From Pedobacter quisquiliarum (GTDB taxonomy: Bacteria; Bacteroidota; Bacteroidia; Sphingobacteriales; Sphingobacteriaceae), in NCBI RefSeq assembly GCF_014642175.1, contig NZ_BMIL01000003.1, positions 62,001 to 126,000 on the forward strand: a DNA stretch of 64,000 bases. The letters are read 5' to 3'. The notes beneath the pieces were generated by a model. It saw nothing but the letters and a program-made list of their open reading frames with translations, ran no database searches and had not been told where the DNA came from. Position 1 is the first letter of the stretch; each line of letters begins with the position of its first letter. Positions 45,375-52,817 of this stretch are shown here, piece by piece. A program made the translations under genes and the position numbers.

Positions 45375-45404
45375 TTGGTTCAGAATGATTTCTAATTACC
45401 TTTG
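45375..45404 (+). promoter_or_regulatory. Promoter of the Lrp-type regulator gene
   Basis: TTG (45375-45377) and TACCTTTG (45397-45404) are 19 nt apart. The ATG follows at 45424, giving a leader of roughly 13 nt. Confidence 0.62.
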
Positions 45405-45423
45405 AAAGTAAACAACCTTACAT

Positions 45424-45894
45424 ATGGCCGCTGAATTGGACAAAATAGATTTAAAAATACTGAGACTGCTTCAGGAGAATGGTAGAATTACAAATCTGCT
45501 GTTATCGCAGGAAATTGGATTATCTCCAGCTCCTACATTGGAACGTGTTAGAAAACTTGAACAATCCGGATATATCAAGAGCTATCACGCGCTGGTAGAT
45601 GAAGAAAAACTTGGATTGGGCATTAAGACCTTTATTCAGGTGCAACTTGATTTCCATAAGAATAATACCATTCAGACCTTTCTTGATGAGGTAAATCAAA
45701 TTAAAGAAATTACTGAATGTCACCACGTAACCGGCCAGGCCGACTTTTTACTGAAGGTCTACGTGCATGATATTAAAGCATATGAAAGACTGATCATGGA
45801 AAAGATCAGCAAGATAACGGTTGTAAAAACTTTTCAGACGATGATGATCATGTCTACAACCAAAAAAGAACCAATTATACCGTTAGAATACTAA
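45424..45894 (+). CDS. Lrp/AsnC family transcriptional regulator
   Basis: A 156-aa regulator with an N-terminal winged HTH (DKIDLKILRLLQENGRITNL, about 6-25; LSQEIGLSPAPTLERVRKLE) and a C-terminal RAM ligand-binding domain (about 75-150; TECHHVTGQADFLLKVYVHD). Lrp-type proteins sense amino acids and bind as multimers. Its stop lies inside a perfect 15-bp hairpin. No amino acid gene is next to it. Confidence 0.93.
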   Translation: MAAELDKIDLKILRLLQENGRITNLLLSQEIGLSPAPTLERVRKLEQSGYIKSYHALVDEEKLGLGIKTFIQVQLDFHKNNTIQTFLDEVNQIKEITECHHVTGQADFLLKVYVHDIKAYERLIMEKISKITVVKTFQTMMIMSTTKKEPIIPLEY

Positions 45895-45905
45895 CGGTAT
45901 AATTG
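45872..45905. terminator. Bidirectional hairpin between lrp and ung, 15-bp perfect stem
   Basis: CAATTATACCGTTAG (45872-45886) pairs with CTAACGGTATAATTG (45891-45905) over 15 bp with a 4-nt loop AATA. The left arm is coding, and the lrp stop TAA (45892-45894) lies in the right arm. The symmetric A/T-rich base suits termination in both directions, between convergent genes. Confidence 0.7.
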
Positions 45906-45913
45906 AATTTCCG

Positions 45914-46591
45914 CTAGCGTATTTGCCAGTCAATGGCCGTCTGGCCTTCTGCCAGCAAAATTTCGTTGGTCTTTGAAAAGTGGCGACACCCGAAAAATCC
46001 ATTGTGTGCCGATAGTGGAGATGGGTGCGCTGCCTTCAGCAAATTGTGTTTTCCTGAATCAATCAGCTGCGCCTTGTTCTGCGCAAACTTACCCCATAGT
46101 AAAAATACCAAACCCTGTTTACGGGCAGAAAGCTCCGTAATGACATGATTGGTGAAGGTTTCCCAGCCTTTTCCCTGATGTGATGCCGCCTGATGTGCTC
46201 GAACCGTCAGTGTCGCGTTTAGCAAAAGTACACCTTGATCGGCCCAACTGGTTAAATCGCCATGTGCAGGTATCTGAAAGCCCGGAACATCCGTAGCGAG
46301 TTCTTTGTACATGTTTCTAAGGGATGGTGGAACAGCTACACCTTTTTGTACAGAAAAGGAGAGTCCATGCGCTTGTCCTGGCCCATGATAGGGATCCTGG
46401 CCCAGTAACACAACCTTCACCTTGTCTAGGGGCGTATGCCTGAAAGCATTGAAAACATCTGAAGACTTCGGGTAAACCTGCTCGCCGCGTGCTTTCTCCT
46501 CTTTTAGAAATTCCCGAAGCGCTTGCATATAGGGTCTCTCCAGCTCCTGTGCCAACACACTTTCCCATCCGGGTTCAAAAGTTGTCCCCAT
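45914..46591 (-). CDS. ung: Uracil-DNA glycosylase (family 1)
   Basis: A 225-aa repair enzyme that removes uracil from DNA. The water-activating loop is VVLLGQDPYHGPGQAHGLSF (catalytic Asp about 68) and the minor-groove loop is HPSPLSAHNGFFG. VLLLNATLTVRAHQAASH also matches. Length is normal for family 1. It is first after the convergent hairpin and lies 3 nt downstream of the thioredoxin-like gene. Confidence 0.96.
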   Translation of the reverse strand: MGTTFEPGWESVLAQELERPYMQALREFLKEEKARGEQVYPKSSDVFNAFRHTPLDKVKVVLLGQDPYHGPGQAHGLSFSVQKGVAVPPSLRNMYKELATDVPGFQIPAHGDLTSWADQGVLLLNATLTVRAHQAASHQGKGWETFTNHVITELSARKQGLVFLLWGKFAQNKAQLIDSGKHNLLKAAHPSPLSAHNGFFGCRHFSKTNEILLAEGQTAIDWQIR

Positions 46592-46594
46592 CTG

Positions 46595-47107
46595 CTACTT
46601 CTTGCTAAACAGGTCCAGCGCATCTTTCTCCAACGTATCTCTTGGAGATTCTACGATGCGGCCGATTTCTTTTCCGTCTTTAGAAAATATGAATGTGGGT
46701 ACGCGCTCGATGTTCATGCCGTCTATCAAGCCATGCTCCGCTTTTTTCTCGCCATCCACACAGATCAGGGTCATGTCTTCAGCAGCAATGCCTAGCTGAT
46801 CAGTGATTTTATAAAAATGAGGAACCTGCAACTTGCTGTCTCCACACCATGTACCCATTACAATGGTAATTTTAACACCTTCCATTAAAGGTTTAAGTGA
46901 ACTCAGTACGGCAGCATCTGGTGCATAGCTTTCATACATCGTGTCATACATGGTTTTAAATTCCGGGAAGTTACACACGCTTTCTCTTGTGCAGTTATTG
47001 ATCATAATTTCTTTATTTCTGAAGGGGTCCTGCTTTTTCTTGTTCAGCTCTTGTGCACTTGCCTGAAAGCCCACAAAAAGGACTAAAAGCGTTAATAGTT
47101 TATTCAT
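46595..47107 (-). CDS. Periplasmic thioredoxin-like protein with a WCGDS site
   Basis: A 170-aa protein with a signal peptide (MNKLLTLLVLFVGFQASAQ). The thioredoxin fold is seen in KITIVMGTWCGDSKLQVPHF (about 84-103) and MNIERVPTFIFSKDGKEIGR. The active site reads WCGDS, so the usual second Cys is replaced by Ser; two other cysteines (NCTRESVCNF) lie nearer the N-terminus. The frame extends to 47191, but the inner ATG at 47107 gives a proper signal peptide. It could be a monothiol redox or a binding protein. Confidence 0.82.
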   Translation of the reverse strand: MNKLLTLLVLFVGFQASAQELNKKKQDPFRNKEIMINNCTRESVCNFPEFKTMYDTMYESYAPDAAVLSSLKPLMEGVKITIVMGTWCGDSKLQVPHFYKITDQLGIAAEDMTLICVDGEKKAEHGLIDGMNIERVPTFIFSKDGKEIGRIVESPRDTLEKDALDLFSKK

Positions 47108-47207
47108 AGGGTAGGATGTTGTTACGTTTTTAATTGTTGAATTTAGAAGTTTAAATCTGATTTTAAGTATATAAACACGATATTTGCACAAAATTTACAA
47201 TTGATTT

Positions 47208-47744
47208 ATGCCAAACATTTTTCGTTTAATAATAGGGTTTTCAATCCTGGGTGGTGCAATAGCACTAATGGTTTTTGGATATTGGGGATGGGGCATTCTC
47301 GCTGTGTTAATCAGTATCCTTGTTCTTGCAACATATTTTTATAATGAGAACATGCTGCTGGCACAATGGTTTTTGAGAAAAGACGATATGCCGAAAGCTG
47401 AAGGGTTTTTGAAGCGAATCACCAACTATGAAACGCAGCTGGTACGTGCGCAACATGGATACTATAACCTGCTGATTGGTTTGGTTGAATCTAGAAAAGC
47501 ACCAATGCAGTCTGAGAAGTATTTCAAAAAAGCACTTTCTTTAGGCCTGCAGATGGATCACAATATTGCATTGGCAAAACTTAGCCTTGCTGGTATCGCG
47601 ATGGGTAAACGTAACAAACGCGAAGCCCAGATGTACCTGACGGAAGCAAAGAAAGCAGATAAGAATAAGTTGCTCGCCGATCAGATCAAACAAATGAAAG
47701 ATCAGATGGTGATGTTAGACAAACAACAGATCAGATACAGATAA
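47208..47744 (+). CDS. TPR-like protein with two N-terminal membrane helices
   Basis: A 178-aa protein. Two hydrophobic helices (about 5-22 and 26-45) are followed by helical TPR-type repeats (LAQWFLRKDDMPKAEGFLKR, KYFKKALSLGLQ, LAKLSLAGIAMGKRNKREAQ). The helices place it in the inner membrane with the repeats in the cytoplasm, by inference. No more specific family is recognised. It is divergent from the thioredoxin-like gene and ends with a strong terminator. Confidence 0.78.
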   Translation: MPNIFRLIIGFSILGGAIALMVFGYWGWGILAVLISILVLATYFYNENMLLAQWFLRKDDMPKAEGFLKRITNYETQLVRAQHGYYNLLIGLVESRKAPMQSEKYFKKALSLGLQMDHNIALAKLSLAGIAMGKRNKREAQMYLTEAKKADKNKLLADQIKQMKDQMVMLDKQQIRYR

Positions 47745-47778
47745 TGTAGACAAATCATAACAGGATATCTTGGATATC

Positions 47779-47811
47779 AAAAAAGGGGTTTCAGCAATGA
47801 ACCCCTTTTTT
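47779..47811 (+). terminator. Intrinsic terminator of the TPR-like gene
   Basis: AAAAAAGGGGTT (47779-47790) pairs with AACCCCTTTTTT (47800-47811) around a 9-nt loop; the stem merges with a T-run. It should work in both directions. Confidence 0.85.
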
Positions 47812-47908
47812 ATTGCAGCTGTATCTTGGGTTTGTTGCCTATCAGACTGGCGCTGGTACTCAACTGCGCTAAAGACAAGCAAAGATCAAGGACAGGGCAG
47901 TTAAAGAC

Positions 47909-47990
47909 CAAACGCACAGCAAACCCACATGAACTGTGCGTTCCGTGTGCGTCTGGTGTGCGTTTGGTCTGGGTTTGCTGTGCGTTTGAC
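47909..47990. repeat. Array of 11-nt GTGCGT units with 19-bp inverted repeat
   Basis: GTGCGT occurs at 47936, 47947, 47958 and 47980, with a variant CTGGGT at 47969, all on an exact 11-nt period (five units; consensus about GTGCGTTTGGT). Upstream lie two inverted units, so that CAAACGCACAGCAAACCCA (47909-47927) is perfectly complementary to 47970-47988 (19 bp, 42-nt loop). The array lies between two terminators at a convergent gene junction. The period and layout match the array at 13048-13119, though the bases differ. Confidence 0.85.
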
Positions 47991-48076
47991 CCGAACGCAG
48001 TACGCAAGAATGGTATCGCTGTATGGGGGCTGCTGCAGTGGTCCGGATTAGTAAAACAAGGCACGGTATAAACGAA

Positions 48077-48112
48077 AAAAGCCCGCAGTGTCGTAAGACA
48101 ATGCGGGCTTTT
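48077..48112 (-). terminator. Intrinsic terminator of lysS
   Basis: AAAAGCCCGCA (48077-48087) pairs with TGCGGGCTTTT (48102-48112); an inner TGTC/GACA stem with a GTAA loop extends it. On the minus strand a run of T follows the stem. Confidence 0.85.
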
Positions 48113-48130
48113 CATATAAGTTAGTTCTGT

Positions 48131-49846
48131 TTAAGCGAACCAGGTCATAACATCTTCTTTGCTTGGCATAGGCACATCCATCTTAAGTTTCTTACGCATA
48201 CCTCCCAGGTCGTTAAAAACCTTGTTTGGATTAGCGGCTTTTAAGTCTTCAATGGTATTGATACCCATCTTGCGGATTGCGGGTACCCACTCCAGTGGTA
48301 CACCTGCTTCAACAAAATCCTGATCTTCTGTCACCTTAGCCTTTTTCTCCGGACGCATCTGCGGGAAGAACAATACTTCCTGTATGGTCGACTGGTTGGT
48401 CATCAGCATCACCAAACGGTCGATACCGATGCCAAGGCCTGATGTAGGTGGCATACCGTATTCCAGCGCCCTTACAAAATCGTCATCCATAGCCATGGCT
48501 TCGCTATCACCTCTGGCAGCAAGTTTAAGCTGATCTTCAAAACGCTCCTTCTGATCGATCGGGTCATTTAATTCCGAATATGCATTACCGATTTCTTTTC
48601 CGTTTACAAACAATTCAAACCTTTCAACCAGTCCTTCTTTGCTACGGTGCTTTTTCGCAAGCGGCGTCATCTCAATAGGGTAGTCGGTAATGTATGTTGG
48701 CTGAATTAAGTTCGCTTCCACTTTCTCAGAGAACAGCTCGTCCACAAGTTTACCACGACCCATGCTGTCATCAACCTCAATGCCCAACTGTCTGCAGGTA
48801 TCTGCAAGTTCGTTTTCGGTCATTGCAGAAACATCGATGCCAGTATATTTCTCGATAGACTCATACATGGTTAGTTTCTCGTAAGGTCCAGCGAAGTTGA
48901 TTTCGTGTTTTCCTACGGTTACAACCGGTTTTCCATGAATGGTGGTTGCAATACGTTCAAGACATTCTTCTACCATACCCATCATCCAGATGTAGTCTTT
49001 GTATGCCACATAGATTTCCATTGCGGTATACTCCGGGTTATGCGTGCGGTCCATACCTTCATTTCTGAACATCTTACCAAACTCATAAACACCGTCAAAG
49101 CCTGCAACAATTAGTCTTTTCAGGTAAAGTTCATTCGCAATCCTTAGGTATAATGGCATATCCAGGGTGTTGTGGTGTGTTGCAAAGGGTCTTGCGGCAG
49201 CACCACCATGGATTTGCTGAAGTATAGGTGTTTCAACTTCCATCCAGCCTTGCTCATTGAAGTAGCTGCGCATGGTGTTGATCACCTTTGAACGATTGAT
49301 GAAAATTTGTTTGAAATCGGGGTTAACCGTTAGGTCGACATAGCGTTGTCTGTAGCGCAACTCCGGGTCTGTAAAACCATCATAGATGTTTCCTTCTTCA
49401 TCACGTTTAACGATTGGAAGCGGTTTCAATGATTTTGCTAACAGTTTGAAAGAAGTTACATGGATGGAAATTTCACCGGTTTGTGTCGTAAAGGCATAGC
49501 CTTCAATACCGATGAAGTCACCAAGGTCAAGCAGCTTTTTAAATACCGTATTGTAAAGTGTTTTATCTTCTTCCGGGCAAAGCTCATCACGTTTTAAGTA
49601 GATCTGGATCCTGCCGGTTGAGTCCTGAAGTTCCACGAATGCGGCACTTCCCATGATCCTGCGGGTCATGATTCTTCCTGCAAGGCTGATGCTTTTGTAG
49701 GCATCAGGGTTTGTTTCGTAATTGGCAAGTATATCTGCAGCGTTGGCATTGATGTCGAAACGCTCTGCAGGATATGGATCAATACCTAATTTCCGTAATT
49801 CGGATAATGCATTACGGCGTAATATTTCTAATTCTGATAAGCTCAT
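48131..49846 (-). CDS. lysS: Lysine--tRNA ligase (class II)
   Basis: A 571-aa class II synthetase with an N-terminal OB fold (SLAGRIMTRRIMGSAAFVEL, about 51-70) and the catalytic core with motif 2 RNEGMDRTHNPEYTAMEIY and motif 3 GLGIGIDRLVMLM. It charges tRNA-Lys. The last 65 residues (WVPAIRKMGINTIEDLKAA ... VMTWFA) extend beyond the E. coli enzyme; such a tail is usual in this phylum and looks helical. A 6-bp hairpin lies in its leader. Confidence 0.96.
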   Translation of the reverse strand: MSLSELEILRRNALSELRKLGIDPYPAERFDINANAADILANYETNPDAYKSISLAGRIMTRRIMGSAAFVELQDSTGRIQIYLKRDELCPEEDKTLYNTVFKKLLDLGDFIGIEGYAFTTQTGEISIHVTSFKLLAKSLKPLPIVKRDEEGNIYDGFTDPELRYRQRYVDLTVNPDFKQIFINRSKVINTMRSYFNEQGWMEVETPILQQIHGGAAARPFATHHNTLDMPLYLRIANELYLKRLIVAGFDGVYEFGKMFRNEGMDRTHNPEYTAMEIYVAYKDYIWMMGMVEECLERIATTIHGKPVVTVGKHEINFAGPYEKLTMYESIEKYTGIDVSAMTENELADTCRQLGIEVDDSMGRGKLVDELFSEKVEANLIQPTYITDYPIEMTPLAKKHRSKEGLVERFELFVNGKEIGNAYSELNDPIDQKERFEDQLKLAARGDSEAMAMDDDFVRALEYGMPPTSGLGIGIDRLVMLMTNQSTIQEVLFFPQMRPEKKAKVTEDQDFVEAGVPLEWVPAIRKMGINTIEDLKAANPNKVFNDLGGMRKKLKMDVPMPSKEDVMTWFA

Positions 49847-49858
49847 ATGGATATATGT

Positions 49859-49874
49859 TCCGGCTTTTGCCGGA
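49859..49874 (-). promoter_or_regulatory. Small hairpin in the lysS leader
   Basis: TCCGGC (49859-49864) pairs with GCCGGA (49869-49874) around a TTTT/AAAA tetraloop, 12 nt before the lysS ATG. It has no U-run, so it is not a plain terminator; it could stabilise the leader or modulate initiation. Confidence 0.45.
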
Positions 49875-49899
49875 GAAGTTTTATGAAAATAAATGACTG

Positions 49900-49907
49900 C
49901 AAAAATA
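49900..49907 (-). promoter_or_regulatory. Promoter -7 box for lysS
   Basis: The minus strand reads TATTTTTG, a perfect TAnnTTTG box, 54 nt before the lysS ATG and just past the stop of the acyl-CoA synthetase gene. No -33 TTG is clear. Confidence 0.45.
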
Positions 49908-49913
49908 GTAAAT

Positions 49914-51827
49914 CTAATCTGCTTCTACGGCCATTTTGTACATCTCGTTGATGGGTTCAGCGTACTTTCGCTCGATGACCTTACGCTTAAGCTTCATGCT
50001 TGGGGTCATTTCACCTTCTTCCATGCTAAATGGATTGCGCTTTAGCTTAAAGTTCTTAATGCGTTCAAATTTCGCCAGTTCATTAGAGAGCTTTCTGATG
50101 TCCTGGTTAATCCAGCTCAGAATTTCCGCGTCTTCAATAAATAACTCGGGCTGCGCGAAGTAGGCGTCAGTCAGCTTGAATTGCTCTTGTAAGGTCTCCC
50201 GGTTGGGCACTACGATTGCGGTAAGGTATTCGCGCTTGTCGCCAATCAGGAATATGGACTCGATCTTTAAGCTTTTCAGATAGATATTTTCAACAGGTGT
50301 TGGATAAACATTCTTGCCATAAGCATTAACGATCATGTTCTTGATACGATCTGTAATCTGCAGATTGCCTTTGTAGAAGCGGCCAATATCACCTGTGTGG
50401 AACCAGTTGTCGATATCAATGGCTTCAGCAGTTTCCGCAGGTTTGTTAAAATAGCCCTGCATTACACAATGGCCACGTACCACAACTTCCCCTTCTTCAC
50501 ATTCGAATCCTTCATTGAAGGTCTCGTGGGTCTGTATGCTGATGAACTTTTTGGTTTCAACATCCTGAATGCCAACTTCAATACCTGGTATTACGCGGCC
50601 TACTGTTCCGTAAACCTGACGGTGATATTCGGTTACGGACATCACAGGTGAAGTTTCTGTAAGCCCAAATCCTTCCAAAATCTTGATCCCAAGATTCCCG
50701 AAAAACTCGCCCACGTTTTTAGGCAATGCAGCGCCCCCGGAGATCATGAATTTTAGACGACCACCGGTTTTTTCTTTGATTTTGCTGAAGACCAGCTTAT
50801 CAGCAGTATTCTGTTTTAAGGTTAAGATTACACCGGGGTTTTTGCCGGCTTCCTTTTTATTGCGGTACAACTGTCCCGTTTCAAGCGCCCACATGAAGAT
50901 CTTTGCTTTCATGCCGCCGGTAGCAGTTCCGCTTTTTATGGCTTTATCGTGAATGCGCTCAAGTAGCCTCGGCACACAGCTCATGACGGTTGGTTTTACC
51001 TCCGCCATGTTCTTGGCCAGCAGCTCAAGGCTTTGCGCATAGGCTATTGTACAGCCTTGCGCACAGCATACATGGTAGGTTGCTGTACGTTCGAAAACGT
51101 GAGATAGCGGAAGAAAGGATAGAAATAGATCATCCTTGTCAATCACAGGGATCTGTTGCAGGCACACTTTCACGTTTTCAACGAAGTTGCTATGTGACAG
51201 CATAACGCCTTTAGGTGTTCCGGTTGTGCCGGAAGTATAGATTAAAGAGGAGAGATCAGTAGGACGTAATGCCTGTCGTGCTTCTGCAATTTGCTTAAGC
51301 TCCGCTTCTGTGATGTTTTCGGCAGTGGCCAACACGGTATTGAAGTGGATGATTTCTTTTTGAAAATCTGCTGGAACGGTAATCTTGTCCAGATCCGCAA
51401 ATGCGGGAATAACATAGCGTAGCTCGCGACAGTTCCTTGCAATCTTTAGAATCTTTTTGAAGAGAAAGGGGCTACCAACAAGGATGGACTTGATGCCCGA
51501 ATCATTAATGATATACTCTACCTCATGCTCAGATAGCGTGGGATAGATGGAGACATTAATTGCCCCAATTTGTTGTATACCCTGATCATAATAGACGTAC
51601 TCCGGGGAGTTCTCAATGATGAGGCCCATACGGTCGCCCTTTTTGATCCCTTTCCGCAGAAAGAAAGCTGACACGGCGTCAGCGTTTTCAAGCGTTGTCT
51701 GAAAAGAGATGTCAATCCAATCATTACCTTTTTTCTGTTTGAGGAAAGTATGATTGGGTGTATGGATGTTCTCTACGACGTTTCTCAAGAGACTTGGAAC
51801 GGTAGAAAATTCATTAAAGATTACCAT
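49914..51827 (-). CDS. Long-chain fatty acid--CoA ligase (AMP-forming)
   Basis: A 637-aa ANL-superfamily enzyme. It has the P-loop YTSGTTGTPKGVMLSH (about 193-208), SFLPLSHVFERTATYHV, the adenine motif EGFGLTETSPV and the hinge ITDRIKNMIVNAYGKNVYP. It activates fatty acids to acyl-CoA via acyl-adenylate, either for lipid synthesis or uptake. Length and motifs match the bacterial FadD15-like group rather than E. coli FadD. It lies upstream of lysS on the same strand. Confidence 0.92.
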   Translation of the reverse strand: MVIFNEFSTVPSLLRNVVENIHTPNHTFLKQKKGNDWIDISFQTTLENADAVSAFFLRKGIKKGDRMGLIIENSPEYVYYDQGIQQIGAINVSIYPTLSEHEVEYIINDSGIKSILVGSPFLFKKILKIARNCRELRYVIPAFADLDKITVPADFQKEIIHFNTVLATAENITEAELKQIAEARQALRPTDLSSLIYTSGTTGTPKGVMLSHSNFVENVKVCLQQIPVIDKDDLFLSFLPLSHVFERTATYHVCCAQGCTIAYAQSLELLAKNMAEVKPTVMSCVPRLLERIHDKAIKSGTATGGMKAKIFMWALETGQLYRNKKEAGKNPGVILTLKQNTADKLVFSKIKEKTGGRLKFMISGGAALPKNVGEFFGNLGIKILEGFGLTETSPVMSVTEYHRQVYGTVGRVIPGIEVGIQDVETKKFISIQTHETFNEGFECEEGEVVVRGHCVMQGYFNKPAETAEAIDIDNWFHTGDIGRFYKGNLQITDRIKNMIVNAYGKNVYPTPVENIYLKSLKIESIFLIGDKREYLTAIVVPNRETLQEQFKLTDAYFAQPELFIEDAEILSWINQDIRKLSNELAKFERIKNFKLKRNPFSMEEGEMTPSMKLKRKVIERKYAEPINEMYKMAVEAD

Positions 51828-51914
51828 ATAACTGTTTGTTAATTTGGGAGAGCAATGATAAAGGTTTCATTGTAATTATGCAACCCGAAAGTGTCCCGGC
51901 AAATTTAGGCACAA

Positions 51915-51938
51915 AAAAAGGGGCAAACGCCCCTTTTT
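51915..51938 (-). terminator. Intrinsic terminator after the IscA-type gene
   Basis: AAAAAGGGGC (51915-51924) pairs with GCCCCTTTTT (51929-51938) around a 4-nt loop. On the minus strand it follows the IscA-type stop by about 18 nt and ends in a T-run; it can also act in the plus direction. Confidence 0.85.
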
Positions 51939-51956
51939 ACACTCTAATTAATGTAT

Positions 51957-52283
51957 TTAAACAGAAAAACTTTCTCCGCATCCGCAGGAGCGGCTGGCAT
52001 TTGGATTATGAAAATTGAAACCTTTACCATTTAGGCCATCCGAGAAGTCTAATTCTGTTCCAGCCAGGTATAGGAAGGATTTCATATCCAAAGCAATCTT
52101 GATTCCTTTATCTTCAAAAAACTGATCGCCGGTTTTTGACTCGTTATCAAAGTCGAGATTGTAGGACAAGCCGGAACATCCGCCACCTTTTACAGAAACA
52201 CGCAGGAAATATTCGCTGTCCATATTTCCGTCCTGCATCAGGTGATCAATTTTGCTTTTAGCTTTATCAGTTATTGTAATCAT
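51957..52283 (-). CDS. iscA: A-type iron-sulfur cluster carrier (IscA/ErpA)
   Basis: A 108-aa HesB-fold protein. The three cluster-binding cysteines are present: one in GGGCSGLSYNLDFD (about 36) and two in the C-terminal CGCGESF. A-type carriers pass Fe-S clusters to apo-proteins. It follows iscU by 63 nt on the same strand. Whether it is IscA, ErpA or SufA cannot be told from sequence alone; position favours IscA. Confidence 0.9.
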   Translation of the reverse strand: MITITDKAKSKIDHLMQDGNMDSEYFLRVSVKGGGCSGLSYNLDFDNESKTGDQFFEDKGIKIALDMKSFLYLAGTELDFSDGLNGKGFNFHNPNASRSCGCGESFSV

Positions 52284-52346
52284 TGTATATCGTTTAGTTT
52301 ACTAACTATAAAATGTAGGCATTAGAAGACATGCCCGATTTTAAAA

Positions 52347-52760
52347 CTAGTGGTGTGATTTCGCCAATTCGATTGGCTCCATACCATTTTTTACGCGGTA
52401 GTCGTTGATTGCAGATTTAATTGCATCTTCTGCCAACACAGAACAGTGAATCTTTACTGGTGGAAGTGCTAATTCTTCAACGATGTCCATGTTGTCGATC
52501 GCTAATGCTTCGTCAACAGTTTTACCTTTTAACCATTCAGTAGCTAAAGAAGATGAAGCGATTGCAGATCCACAACCAAAGGTTTTGAATTTTGCATCAG
52601 TGATTACATTGTTTTCATCAACTTCAATCTGAAGACGCATTACGTCGCCGCACTCAGGTGCGCCAACAAGTCCTGTACCTACAGATTTACTGTCTTTATT
52701 TAACGTACCAACATTTCTAGGGTTGGTATAGTGTTCCATTACTTTTTCTGAGTATGCCAT
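52347..52760 (-). CDS. iscU: Iron-sulfur cluster scaffold IscU
   Basis: A 137-aa scaffold. Its three cluster cysteines lie in GAPECGDVMRLQIEV (about 37), FKTFGCGSAIASSS (about 63) and VKIHCSVLAEDAI (about 106). The sequence starts with AYSEKVMEHYTNPRNVGTL, the IscU type rather than SufU. It sits between iscS and iscA with 57 and 63 nt gaps. hscA, hscB and fdx of the proteobacterial cluster are absent here. Confidence 0.95.
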   Translation of the reverse strand: MAYSEKVMEHYTNPRNVGTLNKDSKSVGTGLVGAPECGDVMRLQIEVDENNVITDAKFKTFGCGSAIASSSLATEWLKGKTVDEALAIDNMDIVEELALPPVKIHCSVLAEDAIKSAINDYRVKNGMEPIELAKSHH

Positions 52761-52817
52761 TTTATTTTCCTCCGGACCATTTAAGGCCTGTTTATATTTT
52801 TTGTTAGTTGCAGCGCA

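Larger units (their letters stand above)
44986..45423. other. Divergent interval between mntH and lrp
   Basis: These 438 nt hold a two-element promoter for mntH (45067-45098) and one for the Lrp gene (45375-45404). The mntH leader is about 75 nt. The middle (about 45100-45370) is AT-rich and I see no gene, RNA or repeat in it. Confidence 0.6.
47745..48130. other. Convergent interval with two terminators and an 11-nt repeat array
   Basis: This 386-nt region between the TPR-like gene and lysS holds a terminator at 47779-47811, an 11-nt repeat array (core 47909-47990) and the lysS terminator at 48077-48112. I see no convincing gene in it. Confidence 0.75.

Noticed and set aside
44986..45423. 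tRNA or riboswitch for metal control upstream of mntH
   Set aside because: No cloverleaf, T-loop sequence or known riboswitch core was seen on either strand.
47826..48071. 81-codon plus-strand frame across the second 11-nt array
   Set aside because: The product simply translates the repeat and has no protein-like features. It lies between two terminators without a promoter.
51836..52018. 60-codon frame crossing the iscA terminator
   Set aside because: It contains a terminator hairpin and overlaps the iscA end; composition is not protein-like.
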